Positions 1 to 9,688 are shown, counted from the stretch's first letter. The stretch is DNA of 64,000 nucleotides from Butyrivibrio sp. FCS014 (GCF_000526935.1 NZ_JAHA01000008.1:310001-374000); one strand, 5' to 3'. Numbers and translations: made by a program. The notes: generated by a model not told the origin, from the letters alone.

Positions 1-62
1 TTCTTCTTGATGTTCTCCCTGACTACATCAGGATTTTCTCTTAGGAACTTAATGTCGATCAT
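1..62 (-). CDS. serS: Seryl-tRNA synthetase, N-terminal fragment (runs off the window)
   Basis: Only the first 20 codons lie in the window. The minus strand has a GGAG ribosome-binding site just upstream of the ATG at 62, and the translation begins MIDIKFLRENPDVV, the usual opening of bacterial seryl-tRNA synthetases (the N-terminal tRNA-binding arm). The enzyme charges tRNA-Ser with serine in the cytoplasm. It follows the DUF4446 gene by 52 bases on the same strand, and serS close to parB is a common arrangement in Lachnospiraceae origin regions. The identification rests on a short segment plus context. Confidence 0.75.
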   Translation of the reverse strand, partial: MIDIKFLRENPDVVRENIKK

Positions 63-114
63 GTTGATCTCCTCCGCTATAAATATATTTTATACAATTA
101 TATTTTATTAAATA

Positions 115-636
115 TTACCTGTTTCCACTGTCCAGCGCCTGATCCAGCGCTCTCTTTTCATCTCTGCTCAGTTCCACATCCGCAACACCGGCATTGATGG
201 CTTTTGAATAGGAATAGTTCATTCCGTCTGAATTATGAACTGAGTTTAAAAGGAATCCGTTGTCATTCTCATCCAGCATGCACAGAGCAAAACTAAGTTT
301 TCCTCCGTCATGACTGAAGGCATCGTACTTCTCAAGTCCGATCTTCTGGAAGGTTCTGCCAAGTCTTCTGTTGATATCAATGATGTCCTTCCGGTTCTTG
401 TCATTCTCAGCACGGATCATCCTGTTATCATGGAAAAGACCTACGATTTCTTCCTCCAGTGATTCGGCTTCCTTACCGTTCATGAACTTATTGTATTTCC
501 TGGTAAGTTTTTCCAATTTCTTGGACTGAAGAATGTTTAATACAAAAAGAACTATCACCAGAACCAGCATTACTATAAAAAGAATTGCGGGATCCAGATT
601 TCCCAATCCGATGGCATTAAATATATTGCTGTTCAT
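115..636 (-). CDS. DUF4446 family membrane-anchored protein
   Basis: A 173-residue protein with one hydrophobic segment at about residues 16-37, then a charged, probably coiled-coil stretch (about 38-95) and a compact C-terminal domain of about 75 residues. This matches the DUF4446 family, which is found next to parB in clostridia and has no established function. A G-rich ribosome-binding site precedes the ATG at 636. It lies 21 bases downstream of parB on the same strand, so it is probably co-transcribed with parA-parB. A link to chromosome segregation or membrane tethering is only inferred from position. Confidence 0.8.
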   Translation of the reverse strand: MNSNIFNAIGLGNLDPAILFIVMLVLVIVLFVLNILQSKKLEKLTRKYNKFMNGKEAESLEEEIVGLFHDNRMIRAENDKNRKDIIDINRRLGRTFQKIGLEKYDAFSHDGGKLSFALCMLDENDNGFLLNSVHNSDGMNYSYSKAINAGVADVELSRDEKRALDQALDSGNR

Positions 637-657
637 ATTGTCCCCCCAACCTTATGA

Positions 658-1545
658 TTATTCTCTGCAAAGTCTGTCGGTGATCTTCTCAAGATCATCG
701 GAACTGTAGAACTCTATCTCGATCTTTCCTGTTCCATCTCCCTTTGAGATGATCTCGACCTTTGTTCCGATTGCCTGTTTGCATTTCTCTGAAAGCTGAC
801 CGTATACAGCATCAAGACTCTGACTGGTATTTGTCTTGGTCTTCTTGGGCTTGGTCTTTCCAAGATTCTTGACCATCTTCTCAGCTGCTCTAACGCTGAG
901 TTCTTCATCGAATACTTTCTGGGCAAGTTCAAACTGCTGCTCGGGGTCCTCTACAGGGATAAGTGCCCTTGCATGACCGGTGGAAAGCTGACCCTGAACT
1001 ACCATTTCCCGAACCTTGTCACAGAGTTTGAGAAGTCTTAAGGAGTTGGTAACATATACGCGGCTCTTTGAAATGTTCTTTGCAATAGCATCCTGAGTAT
1101 AACCGAAATCATCGATGAGCTTCTGGAAAGCCAGGGCTGCTTCGATGGGATTTACATCTTCTCTCTGAACGTTATCGATGATGGAATAAACTGCGATCTG
1201 CTCTTCGGTGAGATCCTTGATGATAACAGGAACCTCTTTTAACCCAACCTTCTGAGCGGCTCTCCATCTTCTCTCACCGCCGACGATCATGTAGTGATCG
1301 CCCTTATCTACTACAATAAGAGGATTGATGATACCGATCTGTTTGATACTGTCAATCATATCCTCCATGCTGTCTTCATCAAATGTTTTTCTTGGCTGAT
1401 TCCTGTTAGGCTCAACCTTTGTAATGTTTACATTAACAACCTGTCCCTCAACGTGGTTCTCCACTACAGGTTTTGATTTAGCAACTGTTTTCTTGGCAGG
1501 GATCATTGCATCAAGACCCTTGCCCAGTCCCCTCTTTGCTGCCAT
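658..1545 (-). CDS. parB: Chromosome-partitioning protein ParB/Spo0J
   Basis: A 295-residue ParB-family CTPase clamp that loads at parS sites and spreads around the origin. Visible features are a basic N-terminus (RGLGKGLDAMIP), the ParB/Srx domain with the GERRWRA box near residues 89-95, a helix-turn-helix region that includes ISKSRVYVTNSLRLL (about 159-173), and a C-terminal dimerisation region. Length is normal. GGAGG lies upstream of the ATG. It follows parA by 17 bases, and three parS sites lie upstream of parA, so the segregation system is complete here. Confidence 0.95.
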   Translation of the reverse strand: MAAKRGLGKGLDAMIPAKKTVAKSKPVVENHVEGQVVNVNITKVEPNRNQPRKTFDEDSMEDMIDSIKQIGIINPLIVVDKGDHYMIVGGERRWRAAQKVGLKEVPVIIKDLTEEQIAVYSIIDNVQREDVNPIEAALAFQKLIDDFGYTQDAIAKNISKSRVYVTNSLRLLKLCDKVREMVVQGQLSTGHARALIPVEDPEQQFELAQKVFDEELSVRAAEKMVKNLGKTKPKKTKTNTSQSLDAVYGQLSEKCKQAIGTKVEIISKGDGTGKIEIEFYSSDDLEKITDRLCRE

Positions 1546-1562
1546 TATATTTCCTCCGTATA

Positions 1563-2342
1563 TTAGTTAAATTTCCTGTCGATTATTTCCTGAGCCAGTA
1601 ATCTGTATGCTTCTGCTCCGGCAGACTTGGGTTCATACAGAGTGATAGGCAGTCCGTAACTTGGTGCCTCGGCAAGACGAATATTTCTCGGGATGATTGT
1701 CTTGTAGACATGCTCCTCGATATTCTCTTTTACATTTTCTACTACCTGAAGAGAAAGGTTTGTTCTTGAATCAAACATGGTGAACACTACACCTTCCATC
1801 TCAAGTTCGGGATTCAATCTGTCTTTTACCAGGTTAACTGTATGGATCAACTGGCTTAATCCTTCCAGTGCATAGTACTCACACTGAATAGGAACAAGAA
1901 CCGTACTTGCACTTGTCATGGAATTGACTGTCAGCATACTCAGTGAAGGCGGGCAGTCAATAACTATGAAGTCATATTTGTCCTTTACTTCATTAAGTGC
2001 TCTCTGAAGAATGAACTCCTTCTCTTCCACATCCATGAGCTCTACTTCCACAGCTGCCAGATCTACATTGGCAGGAAGTATATCAAGACCCGGAAGATCT
2101 TCAAGAACATCTTTGATTATTGCTTCATCGATCGAACACTCATCAATCATCAGCTGATAAACCGTGTTCTCAATCTGGGATCTGTCCAGACCAAAACCAC
2201 TTGTTGTATTTCCCTGGGGATCGGTATCCACTACCAGAACTTTCTTCTTTTTTTCTGCCAGAGCGGCAGCAAGATTGATGGTAGTAGTCGTCTTACCTAC
2301 TCCACCCTTTTGATTTGCAATCGCTATTATTCTACCCATCAT
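1563..2342 (-). CDS. parA: Chromosome-partitioning ATPase ParA/Soj
   Basis: A 259-residue deviant Walker ATPase that works with ParB and, in relatives, also modulates DnaA. The deviant Walker A KGGVGKTTT is at about residues 12-20, and the switch motif VIDCPPS near 136-142. Two ATGs are adjacent: GGAGG ends one base before the first (2342) and four bases before the second (2339), so translation may begin at 2339. A TGATAAAAT extended -10 element lies 27 bases upstream. The first gene of parA-parB-DUF4446, possibly continuing to serS. Confidence 0.95.
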   Translation of the reverse strand: MMGRIIAIANQKGGVGKTTTTINLAAALAEKKKKVLVVDTDPQGNTTSGFGLDRSQIENTVYQLMIDECSIDEAIIKDVLEDLPGLDILPANVDLAAVEVELMDVEEKEFILQRALNEVKDKYDFIVIDCPPSLSMLTVNSMTSASTVLVPIQCEYYALEGLSQLIHTVNLVKDRLNPELEMEGVVFTMFDSRTNLSLQVVENVKENIEEHVYKTIIPRNIRLAEAPSYGLPITLYEPKSAGAEAYRLLAQEIIDRKFN

Positions 2343-2368
2343 TCCTCCAACTCTAAAACGCTATTATG

Positions 2369-2377
2369 ATTTTATCA
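2369..2377 (-). promoter_or_regulatory. Putative extended -10 promoter of parA
   Basis: On the minus strand the sequence reads TGATAAAAT, a TGn extension followed by a TAAAAT -10 hexamer. The predicted start is about 20 bases upstream of parA. No good -35 hexamer is visible, as is common with extended -10 promoters. The same nine bases occur in front of the response-regulator gene starting at 42244. Confidence 0.5.
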
Positions 2378-2387
2378 CAAAATATAG

Positions 2388-2418
2388 TCGGCGATTATAT
2401 TATTTTATTAATCGCCGA
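2388..2418. repeat. 10-bp inverted repeat between parA and the parS sites
   Basis: TCGGCGATTA at 2388-2397 is exactly complementary to TAATCGCCGA at 2409-2418, with an 11-base AT-only loop. On the minus strand it comes after rsmG and before parA and is followed by a modest T-rich stretch, so it may be the terminator of mnmE-mnmG-rsmG. An operator role just upstream of the parA promoter is the alternative. Confidence 0.55.
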
Positions 2419-2497
2419 GGATAATATTACATATCAGACTATATATTGTGGTAATAATTGTATTTTTAATTTCTACAATTTGTTAACTATATTTTGA

Positions 2498-2513
2498 TGT
2501 TTCACGTGGAACT
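2498..2513. promoter_or_regulatory. parS: parS site 1 (one mismatch)
   Basis: The 16-mer TGTTTCACGTGGAACT differs from the canonical 14-base core GTTTCACGTGAAAC at one core position (G for A). It is the ParB-loading site nearest parA and begins 36 bases before site 2. Confidence 0.85.
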
Positions 2514-2533
2514 CACAATATATTGAGTTTATA

Positions 2534-2549
2534 TGTTTCACGTGAAACA
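2534..2549. promoter_or_regulatory. parS: parS site 2 (perfect palindrome)
   Basis: TGTTTCACGTGAAACA matches the Firmicutes parS consensus exactly and is a perfect 16-base palindrome. It is a ParB/Spo0J nucleation site in the rsmG-parA intergenic region. Confidence 0.95.
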
Positions 2550-2582
2550 ATTTTTTGTATTTTAAATTGTATCTGAATCTAA

Positions 2583-2598
2583 TGTTTCACGTGAAACA
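2583..2598. promoter_or_regulatory. parS: parS site 3 (perfect palindrome)
   Basis: A second exact TGTTTCACGTGAAACA, starting 49 bases after site 2 and 33 bases from the end of rsmG. Three clustered sites in one intergenic region suggest the main ParB loading zone. Confidence 0.95.
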
Positions 2599-2630
2599 TT
2601 TTGTACATAAAACATTCAATACCACTATAT

Positions 2631-3371
2631 CTATTTCAGAGGTTGCCTTGAAGGAACTCCGGCCTTGCGGGGATACTTCTTAGAAGTCGGTTCAACCTTC
2701 TTAACTATACATATTGTTCTTGATATATCCGAACCGGGTAAAACAAATTCATTTGCAGCTTCAAGTTTACCCCCAAGAAGATGAATGGCTCCCTTTGCCT
2801 CAGAAAGTTCACCTTCTGCCTTCTCGCTTTTATATGCAAGAAAAGATCCGCCCACCTTTACATAGGGAAGACAATATTCTGATAAGGTAGCCATATTGGC
2901 AACTGCTCTTGAGACTGCAACATCGAAAGTCTCTCTTAAAGAACCTTCCTTCTTTTGGCAGAAATCTTCAGCTCTTCCATGAAGTGTTTTTATGGAACCT
3001 GTATCATTAAGATGAAGTTCATCTATAACAGCATTAAGAAAATTAAGTCTCTTATTCAATGAGTCCAATAATGTGATATTAAGTTGAGGGAAAACAATCT
3101 TAAGAGGAATACCCGGAAAGCCTGCCCCGGTTCCTATATCTATAAGCGATAGTTCTTTTCCCTTAAAATCAAAATATCCGGCACTGCTGATACTGTCAGT
3201 AAAGTGAAGTCTGCAAACATCATCAAAATCCGTGATGCCTGTAAGATTCATAACCTTATTCCATTCCACCAGCATGGAATAGTAAGTATCAAACTGCTTA
3301 AGCTGATCATCGGTAAGCGCTATACCATACTCAGTAAAATCTTTGATCATATTATTGTACTTAGTTCTCAT
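2631..3371 (-). CDS. rsmG: 16S rRNA (guanine-N7)-methyltransferase RsmG/GidB
   Basis: A 246-residue SAM-dependent methyltransferase that modifies 16S rRNA at the position equivalent to G527. The SAM-binding motif [15 protein letters not shown] is at about residues 73-87. The frame stays open upstream to 3398, but the start at 3371 (MRTKYNN) is preferred: it follows a purine-rich GAGGACAGAG and overlaps the end of mnmG by 11 bases, which suggests translational coupling. It ends next to the parS region. Confidence 0.92.
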   Translation of the reverse strand: MRTKYNNMIKDFTEYGIALTDDQLKQFDTYYSMLVEWNKVMNLTGITDFDDVCRLHFTDSISSAGYFDFKGKELSLIDIGTGAGFPGIPLKIVFPQLNITLLDSLNKRLNFLNAVIDELHLNDTGSIKTLHGRAEDFCQKKEGSLRETFDVAVSRAVANMATLSEYCLPYVKVGGSFLAYKSEKAEGELSEAKGAIHLLGGKLEAANEFVLPGSDISRTICIVKKVEPTSKKYPRKAGVPSRQPLK

Positions 3372-5292
3372 CACTCTGTCCTCGACGTAATGAATCAAGA
3401 TAGATTATTAGCACAGAAATATCAGCGGGATTAACTCCACCTATTCGTGATGCCTGTCCTATATTTACCGGTCTGAACTTTTCAAGTTTCTGTCTTGCCT
3501 CAAGGCGCAGACTTGATACATCATCGTAATCAATATCAGCAGGTATCAGTTTAGACTCAAGTTTCTTGAACTGTTCAACCTGTCTTTGCTGCCTGTCTAT
3601 ATATCCTTCGTATCTTATTGTTATCTCTACCTGTTCGGTAACATCAAAAGGAAGCTCCTCTCTGTCCGGATCAATCTCTTTTATATTCTCATAATTGAAT
3701 TCCGGTCTGCAGATAAGTTCGGCAAGAGATGTAGCTGTTTTTAAAGGTGAGCTTCCATTCTTTTCCATGAAGGATTGGATCCTGGCATTGGCACCAACAA
3801 CTGTCTTCTTAAGTCTATCCACTTCCATTTGTATCTGTTCTTCTTTTAAAAGTAACTTCTTATATTTCTCCTCACTGATAAGACCTACTTCGTACCCTTT
3901 TTTTCGAAGTCTTATATCCGCATTATCCTGGCGAAGAAGTAATCTGTACTCAGCACGGGAGGTCATCATTCTATAGGGTTCAAAATTCTCTTTAGTAACA
4001 AGGTCATCTACAAGAACTCCGATATACCCTTCGGACCTGTCAATGTAAATATAATCTTTACCAAGGATTTGCATTGAAGCATTGATACCTGCATAAAGAC
4101 CCTGGGCAGCTGCTTCTTCATAACCACTGCTACCATTGAACTGACCGGCACTGAAAAGACCGCGGATATCTTTGATCTCCAAAGTAGGATGAAGCTGACC
4201 CGGGCAAAGGCAATCGTATTCAATAGCATATGCATTCTTAACTATCTTACAATTTTCAAGACCGGGAACTGTTCTGTACATGGCAAGCTGAACATCCTCA
4301 GGAAGTGAAGAGGACATTCCGTCAATGTACATCTCATTGGTATAAGTACCTTCAGGTTCAACAAAGACCTGATGTCTTTCATGATCAGGAAACTTAACTA
4401 CCTTATCTTCAATTGAAGGACAATACCTTGGTCCCACACCTTCTATGATACCTGCATATATAGGTGATCTATCTATGTTTTGTCGTATTATTTCATGTGT
4501 TTTTTCGTTTGTATATGTGAGCCAGCATGAAACCTGTGGCTTCTGAACATCCTTTGGATCTGTATCAAATGAGAAAGGAATAACAGGCGTATCACCAAAC
4601 TGCTCGGACATTTTGGAATAATCGATCGATCTTCCATCCATTCGGGCAGGGGTTCCTGTCTTAAATCTTCTAAGTTCGATACCGGCTTTAATAAGTGATT
4701 CTGATAAATAGTTAGAAGGTAAAAGACCATTCGGCCCACTGTAGGTAATTGCCTCACCTGTAAGACAACGGCTCTTTAAATATGTTCCGGTACAAAGAAT
4801 TACCGCCTTGGCTTCATAGATGATTCCTGAAAAAATCTTAACGCCAATGATCCTTCTCTTATAGCCTTCTCTTCTTAAGGTCTCATCTTCAATATCTTCA
4901 AAAAGGATCTCGGAAACTTCTGCCTGCTTGATGGTAAGATTATCCTGCTCTTCCAAAACTCTTCTCATTGCTTTGGAATATTCCATCTTATCAGCCTGGC
5001 ATCTTAAGGAATGAACCGCAGGTCCTTTGGAGGTATTGAGCATCTTGGACTGAAGAAAAGTCTTATCGATTACTTTTCCCATCTCTCCGCCTAGAGCATC
5101 AATCTCTCTTACAAGATGTCCCTTCGAAGATCCGCCGATGTGAGGATTGCAGGGCATAAAAGCAATGTTGTCAGCACTCATTGTAAAGACAACAGTTGAA
5201 AGCCCAAGCCTTGAACAGGCAAGAGCAGCTTCACATCCGGCATGACCGGCACCTATAACTATTACATCCGATTTTTCTCTTATATCTAACAT
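3361..5292 (-). CDS. mnmG: tRNA uridine-5-carboxymethylaminomethyl modification enzyme MnmG/GidA
   Basis: A 643-residue FAD protein that, with MnmE, builds the cmnm5 group on the wobble uridine of several tRNAs. The N-terminal dinucleotide-binding motif [12 protein letters not shown] is at about residues 12-23. The family segment [10 protein letters not shown] and the C-terminal signature [12 protein letters not shown] are both present, and length is normal. It begins three bases after the mnmE stop and overlaps rsmG, so the three genes form one unit. Confidence 0.96.
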   Translation of the reverse strand: MLDIREKSDVIVIGAGHAGCEAALACSRLGLSTVVFTMSADNIAFMPCNPHIGGSSKGHLVREIDALGGEMGKVIDKTFLQSKMLNTSKGPAVHSLRCQADKMEYSKAMRRVLEEQDNLTIKQAEVSEILFEDIEDETLRREGYKRRIIGVKIFSGIIYEAKAVILCTGTYLKSRCLTGEAITYSGPNGLLPSNYLSESLIKAGIELRRFKTGTPARMDGRSIDYSKMSEQFGDTPVIPFSFDTDPKDVQKPQVSCWLTYTNEKTHEIIRQNIDRSPIYAGIIEGVGPRYCPSIEDKVVKFPDHERHQVFVEPEGTYTNEMYIDGMSSSLPEDVQLAMYRTVPGLENCKIVKNAYAIEYDCLCPGQLHPTLEIKDIRGLFSAGQFNGSSGYEEAAAQGLYAGINASMQILGKDYIYIDRSEGYIGVLVDDLVTKENFEPYRMMTSRAEYRLLLRQDNADIRLRKKGYEVGLISEEKYKKLLLKEEQIQMEVDRLKKTVVGANARIQSFMEKNGSSPLKTATSLAELICRPEFNYENIKEIDPDREELPFDVTEQVEITIRYEGYIDRQQRQVEQFKKLESKLIPADIDYDDVSSLRLEARQKLEKFRPVNIGQASRIGGVNPADISVLIIYLDSLRRGQSDEN

Positions 5293-5295
5293 TTC

Positions 5296-6729
5296 TTATT
5301 TTCCCATACAGAACTTGGAGAATATTTCTTCCACCAGATCATCTCCAACTTCTTCACCAATGATCTCACCCAGTAAAGTATATGCATTTGTAAGATCAAC
5401 CATATAAAAATCTTCCGATACTCCGTCTTCAATTCCACGAAGCACAAGCTCAAGACTTTGTATCGATCCTTCAAGTAATGTCTTATGTCTTAGATTTGTA
5501 ATATAGATTTCCTGCCTCGGTGCAATATCACCGTTAAAGAAAATATCCGCTATGGATTTCTTTAATTCATCAATGCCTTCTCCATTGAGAAGAGAAGCAG
5601 TAATGACAGGAATATTATCGTCTTCCCTTTCCGAAAAAAGCATAGGAAGAATATCTTTTGTTATTTTAATACTTCCTGTAAGATCGTTCTTATTAAGTAT
5701 AACTATAGTCTTCTTATTTGAGCAAAGACCGGCTATAGCCTTATCTTCATCATCTATGTCAGAGGTGGAATCAAGAATGTAAAGACAAAGATCGGCTTCT
5801 TCAATCTTGTCCTTGGCCTTGTCCACACCTATCTTTTCTATAACATTATCTGTATCTCTGATACCGGCTGTGTCCACAAGGTTAAGAACTATGTCATCAA
5901 TTCTAATGGTCTCTTCGATAACATCTCTTGTGGTTCCGGCAATATCAGTAACGATTGCCCTTTCACTTCCGTATAGTGCATTAAGAAGTGAGGACTTTCC
6001 TGCATTGGGCTTTCCTATAATAACAGTTTTAATGCCTTCTTTTCTTATCTTTCCTTCATCAGCTGTGGAAACAAGTTTCCTAAGTTTAAAAGAAACGGTA
6101 TTTATCACTCCGCTCAGCTTTTCAGGAAATCCTGTAAGATCATAGTTCTCAGGATCATCAAGTGCGGATTCGATAAAGGCCATATTATACAAAAGTTCTT
6201 TTCTTATCGCTTTTACTTCTTTGGAAATACTTCCCTGAAGCTGGCTTCTGGAACTCTCAAGAGCAAACTTATTCTGTGCTCCGATGATATCCATTACAGC
6301 TTCGGCTTTGGTAAGGTCAATCCTTCCGTTCAAAAAAGCTCTCTTGGTAAACTCACCGGGCTCGGCAAGCCTGCAGCCTTTTTTTATCAGAAGAGAAAGG
6401 ATCTCATTCATCACCAGCATTCCGCCGTGACTGTTGATCTCTATAACATCTTCTTTGGTATAACTGTGAGGTGCTTTCATATAAGAGATCATCACTTCAT
6501 CAATGATCTTTCTGTTATCTCCATCTTCATCACAAATATATCCGAACCTTATAGTATTCGGATCATGAGATAAAAGAGTATGTTCCTTCTTCCCGGAGAC
6601 ATAGATTCCGTCACATATCTGGAGTGCTTCTTTTCCGCTTACTCTTATGATACCGATTCCGGCATCAGACATGGCGGTTGCAATGGCACAAATTGTATCA
6701 TCTTTGAAATTATTAAGAACACTGCCCAT
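5296..6729 (-). CDS. mnmE: tRNA modification GTPase MnmE/TrmE
   Basis: A 477-residue GTPase, partner of MnmG. It has the N-terminal folate-binding domain (TICAIATAMSDAGIGIIRVSG), a G domain inserted in the helical domain (G1 GKPNAGKSS near residues 236-244; G3 DTAGI; G4 NKND) and the C-terminal FCMGK, a variant of the conserved C-x-G-K end whose cysteine is catalytically important. It is separated from jag by a terminator hairpin, so it probably has its own promoter in the 57-base gap or is expressed by read-through. Confidence 0.95.
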   Translation of the reverse strand: MGSVLNNFKDDTICAIATAMSDAGIGIIRVSGKEALQICDGIYVSGKKEHTLLSHDPNTIRFGYICDEDGDNRKIIDEVMISYMKAPHSYTKEDVIEINSHGGMLVMNEILSLLIKKGCRLAEPGEFTKRAFLNGRIDLTKAEAVMDIIGAQNKFALESSRSQLQGSISKEVKAIRKELLYNMAFIESALDDPENYDLTGFPEKLSGVINTVSFKLRKLVSTADEGKIRKEGIKTVIIGKPNAGKSSLLNALYGSERAIVTDIAGTTRDVIEETIRIDDIVLNLVDTAGIRDTDNVIEKIGVDKAKDKIEEADLCLYILDSTSDIDDEDKAIAGLCSNKKTIVILNKNDLTGSIKITKDILPMLFSEREDDNIPVITASLLNGEGIDELKKSIADIFFNGDIAPRQEIYITNLRHKTLLEGSIQSLELVLRGIEDGVSEDFYMVDLTNAYTLLGEIIGEEVGDDLVEEIFSKFCMGK

Positions 6730-6748
6730 GGTCTTTACCTAAACAAAA

Positions 6749-6772
6749 CCCCTCAAGGCTGTGCTCGAGGGG
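6749..6772 (-). terminator. Rho-independent terminator after jag
   Basis: Read on the minus strand, CCCCTC and GAGGGG pair (with partial extension inward) around a short loop, followed by TTTTGTTT. It lies between jag and mnmE and ends the rpmH-to-jag unit, at least partly. Confidence 0.8.
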
Positions 6773-6785
6773 TATCTAGTTGAAA

Positions 6786-7577
6786 TTATTTCTTTAAAGT
6801 AACTACTATTCTTCTGAAAGGCTCATCACCTTCACTGTGAGTTGTAACGTATTTGTCATTCTGAAGTGCTGAGTGGATGATCCTTCTCTCATAAGGGTTC
6901 ATAGGCTCAAGAGCAACAGACTGTCTTGTCTTTCTTACCTTATATGCGATGTTCTTGGCAAGGTTCTCAAGTGTAGCTTTTCTTCTCTCTCTGTAGTTCT
7001 CTGTATCAACTTTTACATGAACATAATCAGCAGTGTCTCTGTTAACTACCAGTGAGATGAGGTACTGAAGTGAATCCAGTGTCTGTCCTCTCTTGCCGAT
7101 GAGAACTCCCATCTCTGCTCCGCTGAGCTCTACGTCCAAAATGTTGTCCTCTGCTCTGAACTTTGAATTAACTTCTACTTCCATGTTCATTGCAGCAAAT
7201 ACTTCTTTCAGGAATGCATTTGCCTTGGCAACAACTTCCTCGGCATTTACAGGAACTGCATTTTCCTTAACTTCCTTAGTCTCTTTTTCTTCTTTGACTT
7301 CGGGCTTTTTCTCAGCAGCCTTTTTCTCAGGCTTCTTCTCGGATTTGTTTTCTTTCTTTACTTCAACCTTCTCGGTCTTCTCTTCCTTTTCAACCTTAGG
7401 CTCTTCTTCTTTGATCCTTGCTTTGATAACTGCAGGCTTAGCTGCTATACCAAGAAATCCTGAAGATCCGTTTGAAATAACTTCATAATCAAGTCTGTCG
7501 CTTGTTACCATAAGAGTTTCACAAGCTTCAGTGATTGCATCATCTACATTCTTTGCAGAAAACTCCTGATATTCCAT
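6786..7577 (-). CDS. jag: Jag/KhpB, KH-R3H RNA-binding protein
   Basis: A 263-residue RNA-binding protein. It has an N-terminal Jag_N domain (residues 1-50), a long Lys/Glu-rich linker (about 55-110), a KH domain with the loop LIGKRGQTLDSLQ (about 160-172) and a C-terminal R3H domain with MNPYERRIIH. In Firmicutes it partners KhpA in post-transcriptional control of cell elongation and division. The linker is low-complexity, as is usual here. It follows yidC by 31 bases. Confidence 0.95.
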   Translation of the reverse strand: MEYQEFSAKNVDDAITEACETLMVTSDRLDYEVISNGSSGFLGIAAKPAVIKARIKEEEPKVEKEEKTEKVEVKKENKSEKKPEKKAAEKKPEVKEEKETKEVKENAVPVNAEEVVAKANAFLKEVFAAMNMEVEVNSKFRAEDNILDVELSGAEMGVLIGKRGQTLDSLQYLISLVVNRDTADYVHVKVDTENYRERRKATLENLAKNIAYKVRKTRQSVALEPMNPYERRIIHSALQNDKYVTTHSEGDEPFRRIVVTLKK

Positions 7578-7608
7578 CGTACTTATGTAACCTCCGGATT
7601 ATATTCTA

Positions 7609-8916
7609 TTAGTCGTTGTTATTATTCTCGTTGAATTCCTTTACCATGTTAGCCTTGGCAAGAAGTGAATCCTTACGAATCTTGTTGTTCTTATAAACAT
7701 CCTGGGCGCTCTTTATCTTTGCTTCCTTCTCAGCTTCTGAAACTGAAGAATTCTTGCTTGAAAGATCGTCCTTTCTTGTGGAGAGATTAGCATACATACT
7801 CATGTTACGAGTAGTCTTAAGCTTCTCCTGCTTCTCTTTGTACTTAGCTGTATTCTTGGCAATCTCAGCATCTATATCGATCTTGTCAATATGCTTATTG
7901 ATAACTACCTGCTGAATTGATCTGATAACAGCACCGGCAATCCAGTAGATACCCATACCTGCAGGAAGACTCAAACAGAAGAATGCTGACATGATAGGCA
8001 TCATGACATTCATTGTCTTCATTGACTGCTGCATCTGAGCTGTAGGATCATCGGGATTGGGCTTGTCGTTATTGCTGGGCTGAGGCATAAGCTTAGTGTT
8101 GATCCACTGAGTAAGCGCAGCCAGTATGGGAACAAGAAGTCCACCGATCAGAAGTCCGATGTTCTTCTCAGGGAATCCTGTGGTGATCATGTACATAGGT
8201 GTATCACCAATGTTGATTCCAAGGAAATTGTTGTATCCGTTCAAAAGAGTGTGTGTCTTCTCGATAGAATCAGAAAGACTTGGGAACTGGCTTGTGATAC
8301 TTGCCCAGTCCGCTGATGATGCTCTGTTAAGTACGTCGATAAAAGTATTCTTAATATAAGTAGCATCACCGTTTACAAATGCATCATTGGTAAACTGTCT
8401 TGAAAACTGTGTAGCACCCTTAAGGCTCTGAAGAAACTCTGCAGCACCTGCTGTTTCCATAAGGTTCTCCACCAGGGGAGAAAAAGCATCTTTTACGATA
8501 GTAACGTAAGCAGGAATTGAATAAATAACACGATAGAGTGCAAACAGGATAGGCATCTGGATCAAAAGCTGAAGACAGCTTCCTGTCTGGGATACTCCAT
8601 ACTTGGCATAGACTTCCTTGGTCTCTTGCTGCATTGCAAGCATTGAGTCGTTGTCTTTTTTACCTTTATACTTAGCCTGAATAGCCTGAAGCTCAGGACT
8701 CATCTTAGCCTGAAGCTTGGAAAACTTCTGCTGTTTGTAAGTAAGAGGTAAAAGACATAGATAAATAACAATAGTAAAGATGATGATTGCAAGACCGATG
8801 TTGGGAATTCCAATGCTGTTGAGCACATTGAAGATTCCGTTCATAAGATGTCCCAAAAGCCATGCCACGGGACCTACGATCTTACCACCATACTGTGTGA
8901 GCAGTACTCCCTTCAA
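7609..8916 (-). CDS. yidC: Membrane protein insertase YidC/Oxa1 (SpoIIIJ type)
   Basis: A 435-residue polytopic insertase that places proteins in the cytoplasmic membrane with or without SecYEG. Hydrophobic segments lie near residues 12-35, 40-60, 115-135, 250-270 and 305-335. The conserved LPLTYKQQKFSKLQAKMSPE segment follows the second. The region between the third and fourth segments is longer than in B. subtilis, and the C-terminal 90 residues are highly charged, consistent with ribosome contact. It sits in the canonical rnpA-yidD-yidC-jag order. Confidence 0.94.
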   Translation of the reverse strand: MKGVLLTQYGGKIVGPVAWLLGHLMNGIFNVLNSIGIPNIGLAIIIFTIVIYLCLLPLTYKQQKFSKLQAKMSPELQAIQAKYKGKKDNDSMLAMQQETKEVYAKYGVSQTGSCLQLLIQMPILFALYRVIYSIPAYVTIVKDAFSPLVENLMETAGAAEFLQSLKGATQFSRQFTNDAFVNGDATYIKNTFIDVLNRASSADWASITSQFPSLSDSIEKTHTLLNGYNNFLGINIGDTPMYMITTGFPEKNIGLLIGGLLVPILAALTQWINTKLMPQPSNNDKPNPDDPTAQMQQSMKTMNVMMPIMSAFFCLSLPAGMGIYWIAGAVIRSIQQVVINKHIDKIDIDAEIAKNTAKYKEKQEKLKTTRNMSMYANLSTRKDDLSSKNSSVSEAEKEAKIKSAQDVYKNNKIRKDSLLAKANMVKEFNENNNND

Positions 8917-8933
8917 AATTAACCTCCTCGAAA

Positions 8934-9143
8934 TTATGGAACCGGATCATACCCGCCGCTGGAGAAAGGATTGCATCTTAAAATTCTCCAGATTGCCAAA
9001 AGTCCCCCTTTTAAGGCTCCATATTTTTCTATTGCTTCCAGTCCGTACTGAGAACATGTAGGTATATACGGACATTTTGTTCTCTTTAATGGAGAAATGT
9101 ACTTCCTATAAAGTTTGATCAGAAAGATAAGTATCTCTTTCAT
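8934..9143 (-). CDS. yidD: Membrane protein insertion efficiency factor YidD
   Basis: A 69-residue protein of the YidD (DUF37/haemolytic-domain) family that assists YidC. The diagnostic motif [19 protein letters not shown] is followed by [17 protein letters not shown]. The frame extends to 9158, inside rnpA, but the ATG at 9143, two bases beyond the rnpA stop and preceded by GGCGG, gives the normal length. Confidence 0.93.
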   Translation of the reverse strand: MKEILIFLIKLYRKYISPLKRTKCPYIPTCSQYGLEAIEKYGALKGGLLAIWRILRCNPFSSGGYDPVP

Positions 9144-9144
9144 A

Positions 9145-9492
9145 TTAATTACCGCCATTTTGCATTATGCGGGCCTTCCTCGCCAGAAACAAAAGAGATT
9201 CTTCTATATCAAAATATGATGCATCTCTTGCACAGGCTCTGGCTACGACTACTATGTCCAAACCACTATTGAACATATTTTCATGTAGCCGGTAAGCTTC
9301 TCGAACAAGTCTTGCAAATCTGTGCCTTACAACACTGTTCCCTATTTTTTTGCTGCATGATATTCCGACTCTGTTAATAGAACTGCCATTTTCCCACACA
9401 TAGACAACGATCGTCTTATTAGCATAACTTTTGCCGTTCTCATAGACATTTCGGAATTCATTATTCTTTTTTAAAGACTGTGAAAAAATCAT
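9145..9492 (-). CDS. rnpA: Ribonuclease P protein component
   Basis: A 115-residue basic protein subunit of RNase P, which matures tRNA 5' ends. The RNR motif region [20 protein letters not shown] is at about residues 52-71. The open frame reaches 9612, but that would overlap rpmH; the start at 9492 follows AAGGAAG and gives family length. It comes 61 bases after rpmH. Confidence 0.94.
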   Translation of the reverse strand: MIFSQSLKKNNEFRNVYENGKSYANKTIVVYVWENGSSINRVGISCSKKIGNSVVRHRFARLVREAYRLHENMFNSGLDIVVVARACARDASYFDIEESLLFLARKARIMQNGGN

Positions 9493-9553
9493 TCTGTCTT
9501 CCTTTAGCTTAGGGCGTTGAAAAAAGGCCACAAAAGAATTGCGGCCTTTAAAA

Positions 9554-9688
9554 TCATGCTGATAATCTCTTTCTTCCCTTAGCTCTTCTGGCAGCAAGAA
9601 CTTTTCTGCCACCCTTTGTAGCCATTCTTGCTCTGAAGCCGTGAACTCTGGCTCTCTGAAGCTTATGAGGCTGGAATGTCATCTTCAT
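9554..9688 (-). CDS. rpmH: 50S ribosomal protein L34
   Basis: A 44-residue very basic protein beginning [19 protein letters not shown] and ending KGRKRLSA, which is L34. AAGGAGGT at 9698-9705 sits nine bases before the ATG at 9688, supporting this start over the Met two codons later. It is the first gene of the leftward unit and has a near-consensus promoter. Confidence 0.97.
   Translation of the reverse strand: MKMTFQPHKLQRARVHGFRARMATKGGRKVLAARRAKGRKRLSA

Noticed and set aside
9145..9612. Longer 155-residue version of rnpA
   Set aside because: The extra N-terminal codons overlap rpmH in another frame; the start at 9492 has a ribosome-binding site and gives the family length.
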